A DNA stretch of 50,381 nucleotides from JBFJKD01 sp041601945 (GTDB taxonomy: Bacteria; Pseudomonadota; Gammaproteobacteria; Pseudomonadales; Porticoccaceae): contig JBFIHG010000014.1 of the NCBI GenBank assembly GCA_041601945.1, forward strand, positions 1 through 50,381, written 5' to 3'. Position numbers and translations under genes: made by a program. Below are positions 33,947-42,503 of this stretch, piece after piece. Every line of letters starts with the position of its first letter. Positions within the stretch are counted from its first letter, which is position 1. Below the pieces are notes generated by a model. It was not told the origin of the DNA. It saw only the letters and a program-made list of their open reading frames with translations, and ran no database searches.

Positions 33947-35023
33947 ATGCGCAAGCTGCTGGAAAAATTTAAAACCCGCAAGCAACCGTGCGCGGTAACC
34001 CTTAATCCGGGTGGCGTCACCTTCGACGTGCCGAGAAATCGTACGCTATTACAGGCGGCCAACGACCACAACATCAATTTCCCGCAACACTGTACCGTCG
34101 GTACCTGCGGCAGCTGTCGCTGCAAGTTGGTTGCGGGTGAGGTGCGGGCGCTACGGGATTTTTCCTACACCCTGACGCGGGCGGAAATTGATGAGGGTTA
34201 CATTCTGGCCTGCCAAAGTATGTTGAAGGGCGATGTGGTAATTGAGCTGGAAAATACGGGTGCTGAGGTTGCCCATCCCGCCACAACGTTTTCTGCCACG
34301 ATTAGCCGCACTCACATATTGACCCACGACATTATGCAGGTGGACGTGCAGCTCGATCGCCCGATTAGTTACACGGCGGGCCAATTTGCCGATATTGGTC
34401 TGGCGGATTTTGCGCGACCGCGCAGTTACTCGTTTGCTAATCCGGCGCCGTCCAGCACAGGTCGCGAAGTGAGTTTCCATGTACGCCAGGTGCCGGGGGG
34501 CGATTATAGCGGCTGGCTGTTCGCACAAGACCGCGTCGGCGAACCCTGTGAGCTGCACGGCCCGGCGGGCAATTTTTGGCTGCGCCCGGACACGGCGCCG
34601 ATATTGTGCGTTGCCGGTGGCAGCGGCATGGCGCCAATCAAGGCGATACTCGAAGCTGCCGCGCAACAAAATATCCGGCGTTCCGTGACGTATCTGTTTG
34701 GTGCACGGCAACAGCGCGATCTGTATTGTACTGAGGAGATGCAGGCGCTGCGCGATCAGTGGCCCGAAACATTTCGGTACCTGCCGATACTTTCGGAAGA
34801 ACCCGAGGAATCTGGCTGGCAGGGCGCGCGCGGTTTGGTGACCGACTATATTACCAGTGACACAGTCGGTTTCGATCTCCGCAGTTGCCACGCTTATCTG
34901 TGTGGGCCGCCGGGAATGATAGATGCCGCACTGGCGGTACTGGAAAAAAACCAGGTGCCGATAGCACATATCCACTACGATAAATTTCTGGACGCGCGGC
35001 AACTCGAGGCGTCATCGGCGTAG
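33947..35023 (+). CDS. [2Fe-2S]/FAD/NAD(P)H reductase, BenC/XylA-like
   Basis: This 358-residue protein joins an N-terminal plant-type ferredoxin domain (Cys49, Cys54, Cys57 and Cys89 in HCTVGTCGSC ... ILACQS) to an FAD domain (RPRSYSFAN) and a NAD domain (LCVAGGSGMAPIKAIL, YLCGPPGMIDAAL). This is the layout of BenC, XylZ and XylA, which transfer electrons from NADH to a Rieske oxygenase or a membrane di-iron monooxygenase. It follows alkB by 183 bases, so AlkB is the likely partner; the BenA-like enzyme 2.5 kb away is another candidate. The ATG at 33947 is preferred for its position before the ferredoxin domain; an upstream in-frame ATG at 33842 exists. The Shine-Dalgarno is weak at either. 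Confidence 0.88.
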   Translation: MRKLLEKFKTRKQPCAVTLNPGGVTFDVPRNRTLLQAANDHNINFPQHCTVGTCGSCRCKLVAGEVRALRDFSYTLTRAEIDEGYILACQSMLKGDVVIELENTGAEVAHPATTFSATISRTHILTHDIMQVDVQLDRPISYTAGQFADIGLADFARPRSYSFANPAPSSTGREVSFHVRQVPGGDYSGWLFAQDRVGEPCELHGPAGNFWLRPDTAPILCVAGGSGMAPIKAILEAAAQQNIRRSVTYLFGARQQRDLYCTEEMQALRDQWPETFRYLPILSEEPEESGWQGARGLVTDYITSDTVGFDLRSCHAYLCGPPGMIDAALAVLEKNQVPIAHIHYDKFLDARQLEASSA

Positions 35024-35069
35024 AATTATTGGTCGAGCATCCAATTTAACTGGCACAGGAGAGATGGCA

Positions 35070-36098
35070 ATGCAGTTACCCGCAGGCGCTTATCTAAAGC
35101 TCGATCCGTCCGATGAATTTATGCACCCCCTGGGGGACGCAGAAAATTTCAACGAAAGCATGTACTTTAATATTTACGATGCGGCGGGACGTATCGGCGG
35201 CTGGTTTCGCATTGGTAATCGCGCCAACGAAGGCTATGCGGAAATGACAGTTTGTATATACCTGCCGGATGGCTCGGTCGGCTTTATGTTTCAGCGTGCA
35301 CCGATTGCTAATAATGAGGCGTTTAACGCTGGTGGCATGCAGTTTGTTGTGGAAAAGCCGTTTGAGCGACTGACTGTTACCTACGCTGGCGAAATTTTAT
35401 TGCTAAAAAATCCCCAGGATATGATCGACCCCGGTAAGGCCTTTAAAATCAATCCCCGGCTACCCTGTTCGGTCGAGCTCACCTATCGCGGCGTGTCGCC
35501 CATGTACGGCGGCGAACCGGTTAACGCCGATGGTTCAGCGCTGCAAAATAATCCCAATGCCGGGTTCTATGTGGGTCACTACGAACAGCACATTGCGGGC
35601 GCCGGTAAAATTGTGATTGGCGGGCAGGTCTACGCTATCGAAGGTCTCGGATTGCGCGATCACAGCTGGGGGCCGCGTTATTGGCAGAATGTAAAATTTT
35701 ATCGTTGGTTACCCATGAGTTTTACCGAGGACTTTGCGATTATGTGCCTCAATAAAACTCTGGGTGATGGCCGCAAGCTTATCGGTGGCATGGTATTGAA
35801 CAAGGGGCGCTACGATTTAATTCGCGACGCGAAAATAGAATCAAACTGGGATGACAACTATTACCAGACGTCCCTTACAGCCTGGGCCAAAACCGATCAC
35901 GCGGAGTACAAAATTGAGGGGCGGGTCATGTCTCTGATTCCACTACGCAATCGCCGTACCCTGGCTGATGGTACTGAGTTGCTGACACGTATTACCGAAG
36001 GCATGACGGAATACCGCTGTAATGGCCAGGTCGGTTACGGTTTGTCAGAATATCTCGATCAAATTGTTGACGGTAAACCGATCGGCATGGCCTCGTAA
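35070..36098 (+). CDS. DUF7064-like protein (AttH/CrtC-like beta fold), function unknown
   Basis: This 342-residue protein has no signal peptide or membrane helix. Its repeated strands with ESMYFNIYDAAGRIGGWFRIGNR, GFYVGHYEQHIAGAGKIVIGG and LGLRDHSWGPRYW resemble a group of proteins once lumped with hydroxyneurosporene synthase (CrtC/AttH-like) and now given as DUF7064/7065. The DHSWGPR segment with neighbouring charged residues looks like a conserved active or ligand-binding site. It is followed by an APH-like kinase (22-base gap) and a DUF6285-like gene, a set I have seen recurrently in aromatic and steroid degraders (memory, not checked here). The ATG at 35070 has AGGAGAG at a good distance. 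Function is not known. Confidence 0.65.
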   Translation: MQLPAGAYLKLDPSDEFMHPLGDAENFNESMYFNIYDAAGRIGGWFRIGNRANEGYAEMTVCIYLPDGSVGFMFQRAPIANNEAFNAGGMQFVVEKPFERLTVTYAGEILLLKNPQDMIDPGKAFKINPRLPCSVELTYRGVSPMYGGEPVNADGSALQNNPNAGFYVGHYEQHIAGAGKIVIGGQVYAIEGLGLRDHSWGPRYWQNVKFYRWLPMSFTEDFAIMCLNKTLGDGRKLIGGMVLNKGRYDLIRDAKIESNWDDNYYQTSLTAWAKTDHAEYKIEGRVMSLIPLRNRRTLADGTELLTRITEGMTEYRCNGQVGYGLSEYLDQIVDGKPIGMAS

Positions 36099-36120
36099 CT
36101 ATGACGCTGCAAGCTACCCC

Positions 36121-37206
36121 ATGATCGAACCAACGCCGCTTGTCGGCGGCGATAGCGCACAGGTCGCCGTGCTGCTGGCCGAGGAAGTCAGCCGACACTT
36201 CGGCGGTGGGCAAGTACAAGCTATCGAAAAAATGATTGGTGGGGCATCGCGGGAAACCTGGTCCTTTGAACTGTTGCAGGCGGACGGCACTCGCCGGGGA
36301 CTAATCTTGCGGCGCGATCCCGGCCACAGTGAAGCGGGGAGCCAGAGTGGTTGGCGCAGTGGTAAGACCGCTTATTCCCTGGATCGCACCACCGAGGCCG
36401 AATTGCAACGGGTGGTATACGAGGCCGACGGTCTAGTTGCCAAAGTGCATTTTGCGCTACCCAAAGACCACTCCCTGGGTGAGTGCTATGTAATGGATCG
36501 CATTGAGGGCGAAGTGTTGGCACCGCACATACTGCGCGACGCTGCGCTTGCCGACGCGCGCACCATGATGGCGCGACAGTGTGGCCAGATACTGGCACGT
36601 TTGCATGCGGTGGATGTGAATACGTTGCCGCAGGGGTTAGTACAGATGCCGGTGGATCAGTTAATTAGCTACTACCGGGAATTGCTGGACGGTATCAGTG
36701 AGTTCTATCGAACAGAAACCGCCGTGGGCCGTGGTGAATACCACCCGGCGTTTGAACTGGCATTTCGCTGGCTTGAACGAAATATTCCGAAACATCGTGC
36801 CGTCGGCCTGGTCCACGGTGATTTTCGCAACGGTAATCTTGTAGTGGGTCCGCAGGGTATTCGCGCGGTGCTCGACTGGGAGCTTGCCCATATCGGGGAC
36901 GGCATGGAAGATTTGGGTTGGCTGTGCGTGCGCTCCTGGCGCTTTGGCAAAAATGCAAATCCCGTCGGCGGCTTTGGCCAACGGGACGACCTGTTTGCGG
37001 GCTACGAGGACGCTGGCGGCGGTATCGTCGATCCAAAAAGCGTACATTTCTGGGAGGTGTTCGGCACCCTCAAGTGGGGCATTATTTGCATGTTTCAGGC
37101 CTACAAACACCTGTCCGGGCTGATTGATTCCTTTGAGCATATGGCCATTGGGCGTCGCGCCTGCGAAACAGAAATTGATTTACTCCAACTTATTGAGGAA
37201 GCCTGA
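36121..37206 (+). CDS. APH-superfamily phosphotransferase (ACAD10/choline-kinase-like)
   Basis: This 361-residue protein has the APH kinase fold: an N-lobe with SRETWSFELLQADGTRRGLILRRDPGH, catalytic loop LVHGDFRNGNLVVGPQ (Brenner motif), and metal-binding VLDWELAHIGDGMEDLGWLCVRSWRFG. The last stretch is typical of the fungal/bacterial ACAD10-like and fatty-acyl-hydroxylase-associated kinases, which phosphorylate hydroxyl groups of small metabolites. It starts at ATG 36121, 22 bases after the DUF7064-like gene, and ends two bases before the DUF6285-like gene. The substrate is unknown. A hydroxy-acid or hydroxy-acyl-CoA substrate is a guess from the ACAD10 precedent. Confidence 0.82.
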   Translation: MIEPTPLVGGDSAQVAVLLAEEVSRHFGGGQVQAIEKMIGGASRETWSFELLQADGTRRGLILRRDPGHSEAGSQSGWRSGKTAYSLDRTTEAELQRVVYEADGLVAKVHFALPKDHSLGECYVMDRIEGEVLAPHILRDAALADARTMMARQCGQILARLHAVDVNTLPQGLVQMPVDQLISYYRELLDGISEFYRTETAVGRGEYHPAFELAFRWLERNIPKHRAVGLVHGDFRNGNLVVGPQGIRAVLDWELAHIGDGMEDLGWLCVRSWRFGKNANPVGGFGQRDDLFAGYEDAGGGIVDPKSVHFWEVFGTLKWGIICMFQAYKHLSGLIDSFEHMAIGRRACETEIDLLQLIEEA

Positions 37207-37208
37207 CT

Positions 37209-37610
37209 ATGCCACAGGACAGAGCCGACGCGTCAGAACTGCTGGCCGGAGTGGAAGCCTTTTTAACGCGGGAAGTGCTACCGCAGTTATCCGCTGCCAG
37301 CAGTTATAAATGCCGGGTCGCTGCCAGCATCCTGCGCATTGTGGAGCGAGAGTTGGCGCTGGGTGACCGAGCCGATCGAAGTGAGCTGGCAGGTTTGCAA
37401 AATTTACTGGGCCATACCGCGGTGGACGAAACGATATCCGCGGCCCTGGATAGCCTCAACGCCGAACTGTGTACCAAAATTCGCTCCGGTGAGCTGGATA
37501 ATCAGCGCGCGGCAGTGACGCAACACGTACGTAAAACCGTACAGGCGAAGTTAACAATCGCCAATCCCAAATACCCAGGCTATCGAGAAAGTCTGTCCGA
37601 ACAGGACTGA
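37209..37610 (+). CDS. DUF6285-like small protein
   Basis: This 133-residue helical protein, PQDRADASELLAGVEAFLTREVLPQL followed by YKCRVAASILRIVEREL, fits the short DUF6285 family that accompanies APH-like kinases and DUF7064-like proteins. There is no catalytic motif or signal peptide. It starts two bases after the preceding stop, so it is translationally coupled. A role as a partner or chaperone for the kinase is a guess. Confidence 0.65.
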   Translation: MPQDRADASELLAGVEAFLTREVLPQLSAASSYKCRVAASILRIVERELALGDRADRSELAGLQNLLGHTAVDETISAALDSLNAELCTKIRSGELDNQRAAVTQHVRKTVQAKLTIANPKYPGYRESLSEQD

Positions 37611-37612
37611 GG

Positions 37613-37629
37613 GCTAGCCGCGGGCTAGC
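37613..37629. terminator. Inverted repeat between convergent genes
   Basis: GCTAGCC and GGCTAGC pair perfectly around GCG in the 40-base gap between the convergent DUF6285-like and HpaB-like genes. It is the likely bidirectional terminator; no U-tract is present. Confidence 0.45.
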
Positions 37630-37650
37630 TGCCTGGTTATTACCGCGTGC

Positions 37651-39087
37651 TTATCCCTGTGTGATTCCAGCCAGCCGTTTGGCCAGTGCGACGTGGGGAG
37701 CGACATCATAGGCCGCAGTGAGCCGCTGTTTGTTGGTTGCCAGGCTGGTCACGTTGAACATCTCGAACAATAACTGGCGCGAACCGAACGAGTCGCACGC
37801 GTACTCCCAGGCGAGTTTGAGCATGCGAAACCGATCGTGAGCCTGGGGATCATCGCCCACATAATAGCGATCAACCCAGGCCGCAATTTGGGGATTGTCC
37901 AGATCGGCCCGCCCCGGCGCGGTGAGAATGCTGGCCCCACACAGTTCGCGAATCAGATGGATAATGCGCGGATAGTTTTCAATGGCGAAGACGCGGGCCG
38001 CCTGGGCGAGCACAGGATCCGGCAGCGCGAGTCCAGAGGCAGAGCGCAGTGGCTTTGCCTCGGCGGCCAATATAAAGCTGCGCATGGTTTCCAGATAGAC
38101 AATTGCGTCAGCAAGGGCTTCCCTGGCGTTGGCTTGTTCGGCAGTTCCCAAATATTCGGTGGCCGCAGCGCAAATGCCGATTAACACTTCGGCCTTGACT
38201 GCCATGCGCACCAGCACATACCACGGGCCGACATTAACCGCTCCATACAGTAGACGTCCATACAGGCTTGGATCGGATGGGTTGTCCTTGCGCATATAGA
38301 AAATCCTGTCCCACGGCACCAGCACATCGTCAAACACCACGATGGCATCCATTTCATCCCAGTTGGCTGCCAGCGGATGGTCCTGCGGGTTGCTCGGTGT
38401 CAGGGGCTCCCGGCAGATAAATTGCAGCCCGGGCGTGTCGGCCGGCACGGCAAAATACAACACCTCGTCCGGGCGCAGGTCGGGTCGCGGTAACGTCATA
38501 CAGAGTATTTCGTTGGCGTAGGGCGTCTGGGTGCCGACGCCCTTGGCGCCCCGTACCACAACCCCTTCGGCGCGTCGCTCCACCACTTTCAGATAATCTG
38601 GGCGGCTTCCCGAACGGGACTGGTGAAAGGGATCGTAGAATACGGTGCCGATGCTCTGATCGTGTTCTCGACAAAATTCAAAAAAGCGAGTGGCGTTTTC
38701 GGCATATGCGGGATCTTCCTCCGCCAGCAGATCTCGTATGTCGTATAGCCCGAGGGCCACAGTGGCGAGATGGTGGGGCAGGCGCGCGGCCACGCCGCCA
38801 GCGCGACGCACCAGAAACTCGTACATTTTGCGCTGCCGAACCAGGTCGTTGCCGGACGTCGGCTCCAGATAGGCGAGACTCACCCGGTCGCCGGTGGAGG
38901 GAGAAAGCATGGTGAGCAGGTCCTGGTGTTCCGCACAGTGCTGGAGATCATAGACTTCGGCTACGCTGCGCGCGCACGCGGCGAGGGCAGGGTGGGCGGT
39001 GACATCATCGACCCGCTCCCCGGCAAGCCAAACCCGGCGACCATCGCGTAAACTTTCAAGATATTCTTTTCCGGTACGAACAGGCAT
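37651..39087 (-). CDS. HpaB-family flavin-dependent monooxygenase (4-hydroxyphenylacetate 3-hydroxylase type)
   Basis: This 478-residue protein matches the HpaB oxygenase layout: an N-terminal MPVRTGKEYLESLRDGRRVWLAGERVDDVTAHPAL, the flavin-binding core with RAEGVVVRGAKGVGTQTPYANEIL, WDEMDAIVVFDDVLVPWDRIFY, and a helical C-terminal domain (CAAATEYLGTAEQANAREAL). HpaB-like enzymes hydroxylate phenols ortho to the hydroxyl group with FADH2 from a separate reductase (HpaC). No reductase is adjacent; the flavin reductase at 5.5-6.0 kb is one option. Related relatives are non-oxygenase dehydratases (4-hydroxybutyryl-CoA dehydratase). That alternative needs Cys/His cluster ligands, which I do not see. 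It is convergent with the DUF6285-like gene. Confidence 0.87.
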   Translation of the reverse strand: MPVRTGKEYLESLRDGRRVWLAGERVDDVTAHPALAACARSVAEVYDLQHCAEHQDLLTMLSPSTGDRVSLAYLEPTSGNDLVRQRKMYEFLVRRAGGVAARLPHHLATVALGLYDIRDLLAEEDPAYAENATRFFEFCREHDQSIGTVFYDPFHQSRSGSRPDYLKVVERRAEGVVVRGAKGVGTQTPYANEILCMTLPRPDLRPDEVLYFAVPADTPGLQFICREPLTPSNPQDHPLAANWDEMDAIVVFDDVLVPWDRIFYMRKDNPSDPSLYGRLLYGAVNVGPWYVLVRMAVKAEVLIGICAAATEYLGTAEQANAREALADAIVYLETMRSFILAAEAKPLRSASGLALPDPVLAQAARVFAIENYPRIIHLIRELCGASILTAPGRADLDNPQIAAWVDRYYVGDDPQAHDRFRMLKLAWEYACDSFGSRQLLFEMFNVTSLATNKQRLTAAYDVAPHVALAKRLAGITQG

Positions 39088-39365
39088 ACATCACCCCCGT
39101 GTAGTTCTTTTTAATGCCACATTATCGCTGCTACATCTAAATAGCAGTGTCGACTGTTTCTGCACGTTACCGCGTCCTGTCAAAAGCGCTTAGGTTCCGC
39201 GCTACGCTGCGACGAGTAGATGTTACAGCGATATGTGTAGCAAATCTTGGCGGCCCGTTGCTAGGTGTGCCCATATCGGCCCTGTACGCGAGCGTGTACG
39301 TTTATGACGATACATGGGCGCTATAATACATCTTTCCCACAGATGCCCAGCGTAGAGAACCTTTG
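39088..39365. other. Divergent spacer between HpaB-like and CvfB-like genes
   Basis: A TATAAT at 39322-39327 lies about 40 bases before the CvfB-like ATG and is a good -10 box; the -35 is unclear. A near-palindrome (GTACGCGA then GCGTGTAC at 39283-39298) sits about 24 bases upstream of that -10, a position that suits an operator. No gene seen. Confidence 0.4.
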
Positions 39366-40232
39366 ATGATAACGATTGGTAAAACCCACCGATTAAGCGT
39401 GGTCAGGCTGGTGGAATTTGGTGTCTATCTCGACGCAGGGGATATTGGAGAGGTGTTGTTACCGCGCAAGTATCTGCCTCGTGGCCTGTCTGTGGGGGAT
39501 GTAGTCGACGTGTTTTTGTATCTCGATTCGGAAGATCGGCCGGTGGCCACCACCCAAAAACCGAAGGCCAGCGTCGGCGAGTTCGCCTATCTCGAAGTGG
39601 TGGATACCACATCGGTTGGCGCGTTTCTGGATTGGGGGCTGGATAAAGACGTGTTGGTGCCGTTTGCGGAGCAACATCGACCGATGGAAGTTGGGCGTTC
39701 CTACCTGGTGTATCTGTATTTGGACCGGGTCGATGGACGTATTACCGCCTCGTCCAGGATAGATCATTTTCTGGACGATGACAGGCCGCACAATTTCGCA
39801 CCACAGCAGCCGGTTAATTTAATTATCGCCAATACCACCGATCTGGGTTTTAAAGCCATTATCAATCATAGTCATTGGGGCGTGTTATATAAAGGTGATG
39901 TGCACCAGCGCCTGAGTTTTGGTCAACATATCAATGGCTACATCAAGTATATTCGGCCCGACGGTAAAATTGATTTAAGCTTACAAGGCGGTCGACAAAC
40001 CCGCGACAAGTACGAAGATATTATCATGAGCTATCTCAAACAGCAAAATGGCTTTGCACCGGTGCACGACAAGTCGCCGCCCGAATTAATCGCGGATTTG
40101 TTCGGTATGAGCAAAGGCGCATTTAAAAAAGCGCTCGGCGGGCTGTACAAAAAACGTCTAATTGTTATTCAAAAGGACGGTATTCACCTGACGGCGGAAG
40201 TGGATGGTAATCGATCGAGGGGTCCCTGGTGA
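39366..40232 (+). CDS. CvfB-like S1 RNA-binding protein
   Basis: This 288-residue protein has three S1-type repeats followed by a winged-helix end, the CvfB/YitL layout. The repeats begin near VVRLVEFGVYLDAGDIGEVLLP, LEVVDTTSVGAFLDWGLDKDVLVP, and LIIANTTDLGFKAIINHSHWGVLY. The C-terminal GMSKGAFKKALGGLYKKRLI is the winged-helix. CvfB-like proteins bind RNA and affect expression of virulence and stress genes in Staphylococcus; the role in gammaproteobacteria is not known. The ATG at 39366 is used; the in-frame TTG one codon upstream is less likely. It overlaps the YehS gene by four bases (GTGA). Confidence 0.9.
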   Translation: MITIGKTHRLSVVRLVEFGVYLDAGDIGEVLLPRKYLPRGLSVGDVVDVFLYLDSEDRPVATTQKPKASVGEFAYLEVVDTTSVGAFLDWGLDKDVLVPFAEQHRPMEVGRSYLVYLYLDRVDGRITASSRIDHFLDDDRPHNFAPQQPVNLIIANTTDLGFKAIINHSHWGVLYKGDVHQRLSFGQHINGYIKYIRPDGKIDLSLQGGRQTRDKYEDIIMSYLKQQNGFAPVHDKSPPELIADLFGMSKGAFKKALGGLYKKRLIVIQKDGIHLTAEVDGNRSRGPW

Positions 40233-40759
40233 TTAATAATGATGTGTTGCGCCGCGTGCGTTATATCTTTGATTATAACGACACGAAAATGATCGCTCTG
40301 TTTGGTCTGGCCGACCATAAGGTCACCCGTGAACAGATAAGCAGCTGGTTAAAAAAGGACGAAGATCCTGCATTCGTGCAGTGTACCGACAGCGAGCTGG
40401 CGATTTTTCTGAATGGCCTGATTAACGACAGGCGAGGAAAAAAAGAGGGTTTGCCCGCAGTTCCAGAATCCCGTTTAACCAACAATATTATCTTTAATAA
40501 ACTAAAAATCGCGTTGAATCTTCGGGCCGACGACGTGCTATCGATATTAGCGCTGGCGGGATTGAAAATTAGTCAGCACGAGCTCAGTGCATTTTTCCGC
40601 AAACCTGCCCATCGCCACTATCGCGTATGCCACGATCAAATTCTGCGCAATTTCCTGCACGGTTTACAACGTACGTATCGGCCTGATGTGGACGCGAAAA
40701 AACCCTTCACGTGGGCGGATGCGCTGGAAAAATCGCTGCAAAAACCTGTCGTGAAATAG
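40229..40759 (+). CDS. YehS-like DUF1456 protein
   Basis: This 176-residue protein has two tandem DUF1456 units (about residues 5-70 and 90-155). Each shows NDVLRRVRYIFDYNDTKMIALFGL or NKLKIALNLRADDVLSILAL, and LAIFLNGLINDRRGKKEG or RNFLHGLQRTYRPD. E. coli YehS is similar; function is unknown. The GTG start overlaps the CvfB-like stop in GTGA. Confidence 0.92.
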   Translation: MINNDVLRRVRYIFDYNDTKMIALFGLADHKVTREQISSWLKKDEDPAFVQCTDSELAIFLNGLINDRRGKKEGLPAVPESRLTNNIIFNKLKIALNLRADDVLSILALAGLKISQHELSAFFRKPAHRHYRVCHDQILRNFLHGLQRTYRPDVDAKKPFTWADALEKSLQKPVVK

Positions 40760-40780
40760 GTGATCCGCCGGTATATTGCC

Positions 40781-41758
40781 TTACATAAACGTGGCGGGGT
40801 CGAGCTCAATATTTTCGCCGCTACCGTCCCAGGCGATAATCGCGTCAACCTGTTTTTTCTGCTCCGGACTTAAACGCCATGATTGCGCCGCAACGTTCTG
40901 CGCGATCTGCTCCTGGTTTGAGGTGCCAGCGATAACGGAAGTAACTGCAGATTCCGCCAGCAGCCAGGCTATAGCGAGATCGAGTACGCTGTGCCCGTGG
41001 TCCTGGGCAAACATACTGAGTTTGGCCACCAGAGCTTCATTTTTTTCAGTGCGGCTCATGCGGATAATAGGACTGCCCCTGGCGCCCCGCGAACCCTCCG
41101 GCGCGGGATGGCCGGGTTGGTATTTTCCCGACAGAAAACCGCCAGCCAGGGGAAAATAGGGCAAAAAACCAAAATTGAACTCTCTGCAAAATGGCAGCGT
41201 TTCCAGCTCCACATGGCGGTGCAATAAACTGTACTGATTCTGGCAGGAGACAAATTTTTCTAATGCTAGCGCCTTCGACACGTCTAACGTATCCCGCATG
41301 CGCCAACTGCTGTAGTTGCAGGTTCCCAGATAGCGGACTTTGCCTTCTTTAACCAGGTCGTCCAGCACGCGCAATATGTCTTCCTGTGGAATTCCTGGTG
41401 TTACAAAGTGAATCTGTAACAAATCAATACGATCGGTGCGCAGCTTGGTCAGACTCGCTTCACAGTGGGATCGAATGCGTTGTCGCACCGTTTCTCCGTT
41501 GGCTAGCTTCAGCAGGTGGAATTTGGTGGCGATAATAAAATGCTCGCGCCGCTCCTGAATTGCGGCGCCAATAAATGCCTCGCTGTCGCCTTGACCATAA
41601 ATGGCCGCGGTATCGATAAAGTTGATGCCCTGGTCCTGCGCGAAGTGAATATTTTTAATCGACGTTTGCAGGTCTAATCGCGGCGGACCAAATACATTGC
41701 CACCCAGTCCGATTGCGGACAGTTTTAGTCCGGATGTGCCGAGGGTGCGGTATTCCAT
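40781..41758 (-). CDS. Aldo/keto reductase
   Basis: This 325-residue TIM-barrel NADPH-dependent reductase has the AKR tetrad: Asp in NFIDTAAIYG, Tyr in the same segment, Lys in IIATKFH, and His in LLQIHFV. The C-terminal SVIAGTSNQEQIAQNV binds the cofactor phosphate. YRTLGTSGLKLSAIGLGG near the start fits the AKR YajO/YghZ-type clades. The ATG at 41758 (MEYRTLG) is used; a second ATG two codons upstream and a TTG further out are open. Its substrate is unknown and it may be a general carbonyl reductase. Confidence 0.9.
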   Translation of the reverse strand: MEYRTLGTSGLKLSAIGLGGNVFGPPRLDLQTSIKNIHFAQDQGINFIDTAAIYGQGDSEAFIGAAIQERREHFIIATKFHLLKLANGETVRQRIRSHCEASLTKLRTDRIDLLQIHFVTPGIPQEDILRVLDDLVKEGKVRYLGTCNYSSWRMRDTLDVSKALALEKFVSCQNQYSLLHRHVELETLPFCREFNFGFLPYFPLAGGFLSGKYQPGHPAPEGSRGARGSPIIRMSRTEKNEALVAKLSMFAQDHGHSVLDLAIAWLLAESAVTSVIAGTSNQEQIAQNVAAQSWRLSPEQKKQVDAIIAWDGSGENIELDPATFM

Positions 41759-41872
41759 ACACATGTTATCCAAATAGAAGCTGCAATTCCTGGGTCATTA
41801 AAGTTACCGTGGCGAATCGAATCTTGGGGCTAATGCTACTTGTATATCGCGGTTTTACCGCCGCACACTGAA

Positions 41873-42241
41873 TCAGTCTTTGGATTGCATTCTTTCTTTC
41901 AGATTGGCGAAGGGCGAGTGGGTAGCTGGCGCGACATCGGCTTCAGTTACGCTGCCATGGCGTTCAAAATTAGCGTATTTAGCATGCTCTTCGTCGTGGC
42001 AATACACACACAATAATTCCCAGTTGCTACCGTCGGGTGGGTTGTTGTCGTGATTGTGGTCGATATGGTGCACGGTCAGTTCCCGCAGATTTGCCCGGGA
42101 AAACTCCCGTGCGCAACGACCACAAATCCAGGGATAGAGTTTGAGAGCCCGTTCCCGGTAGCTTTTTTCGCGTTCTGCATTATGGGCTCGCTGTGCGGCC
42201 AGAACGCGATTCATCTTGTTGGCATCAGGTTTTTTAGACAT
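41873..42241 (-). CDS. yajD: YajD-like HNH nuclease domain protein
   Basis: This 122-residue protein has an HNH endonuclease domain with WICGRCAREF, the central HHIDHNHDNNPPDG (catalytic His and Asn), and LLCVYCHDEEHAKY, where two CxxC pairs bind zinc. It closely resembles E. coli YajD. Its biological role is unclear. The ATG at 42241 is preferred to a GTG one codon before. Confidence 0.9.
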   Translation of the reverse strand: MSKKPDANKMNRVLAAQRAHNAEREKSYRERALKLYPWICGRCAREFSRANLRELTVHHIDHNHDNNPPDGSNWELLCVYCHDEEHAKYANFERHGSVTEADVAPATHSPFANLKERMQSKD

Positions 42242-42503
42242 CACGGTTGTCCCTGCAAACGCCAGTTGTAATCGTTACCGATTGCGTAGGGCATGGTCCG
42301 AAACCCATCTGAACTCACTGGTGTTAGTGAGATTGTTGCGCACCGCCCCATCGTGCCGCTGATTATGCCGCGACATCATCTTCGCAGGAATAGCAAAATC
42401 GTTTCGTATCCCGAGTTTAGATCAGAAACCGATACTTGTAACCAGCGCAGTTTCGAGGGTCATCCCGACCGGATTGTCAGGGGTATATTCCCCAACAAAC
42501 GAT

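Noticed and set aside
34151..35002. A 283-codon minus-strand frame opposite the BenC/XylA-like reductase
   Set aside because: The plus strand has the ferredoxin, FAD and NAD motifs; this frame lacks any family pattern.
36101..36124. A seven-codon ORF (ATG ACG ... TGA) overlapping the start of the APH-like gene
   Set aside because: It might couple translation between the DUF7064-like and kinase genes, but it has no Shine-Dalgarno and is short enough to be chance.
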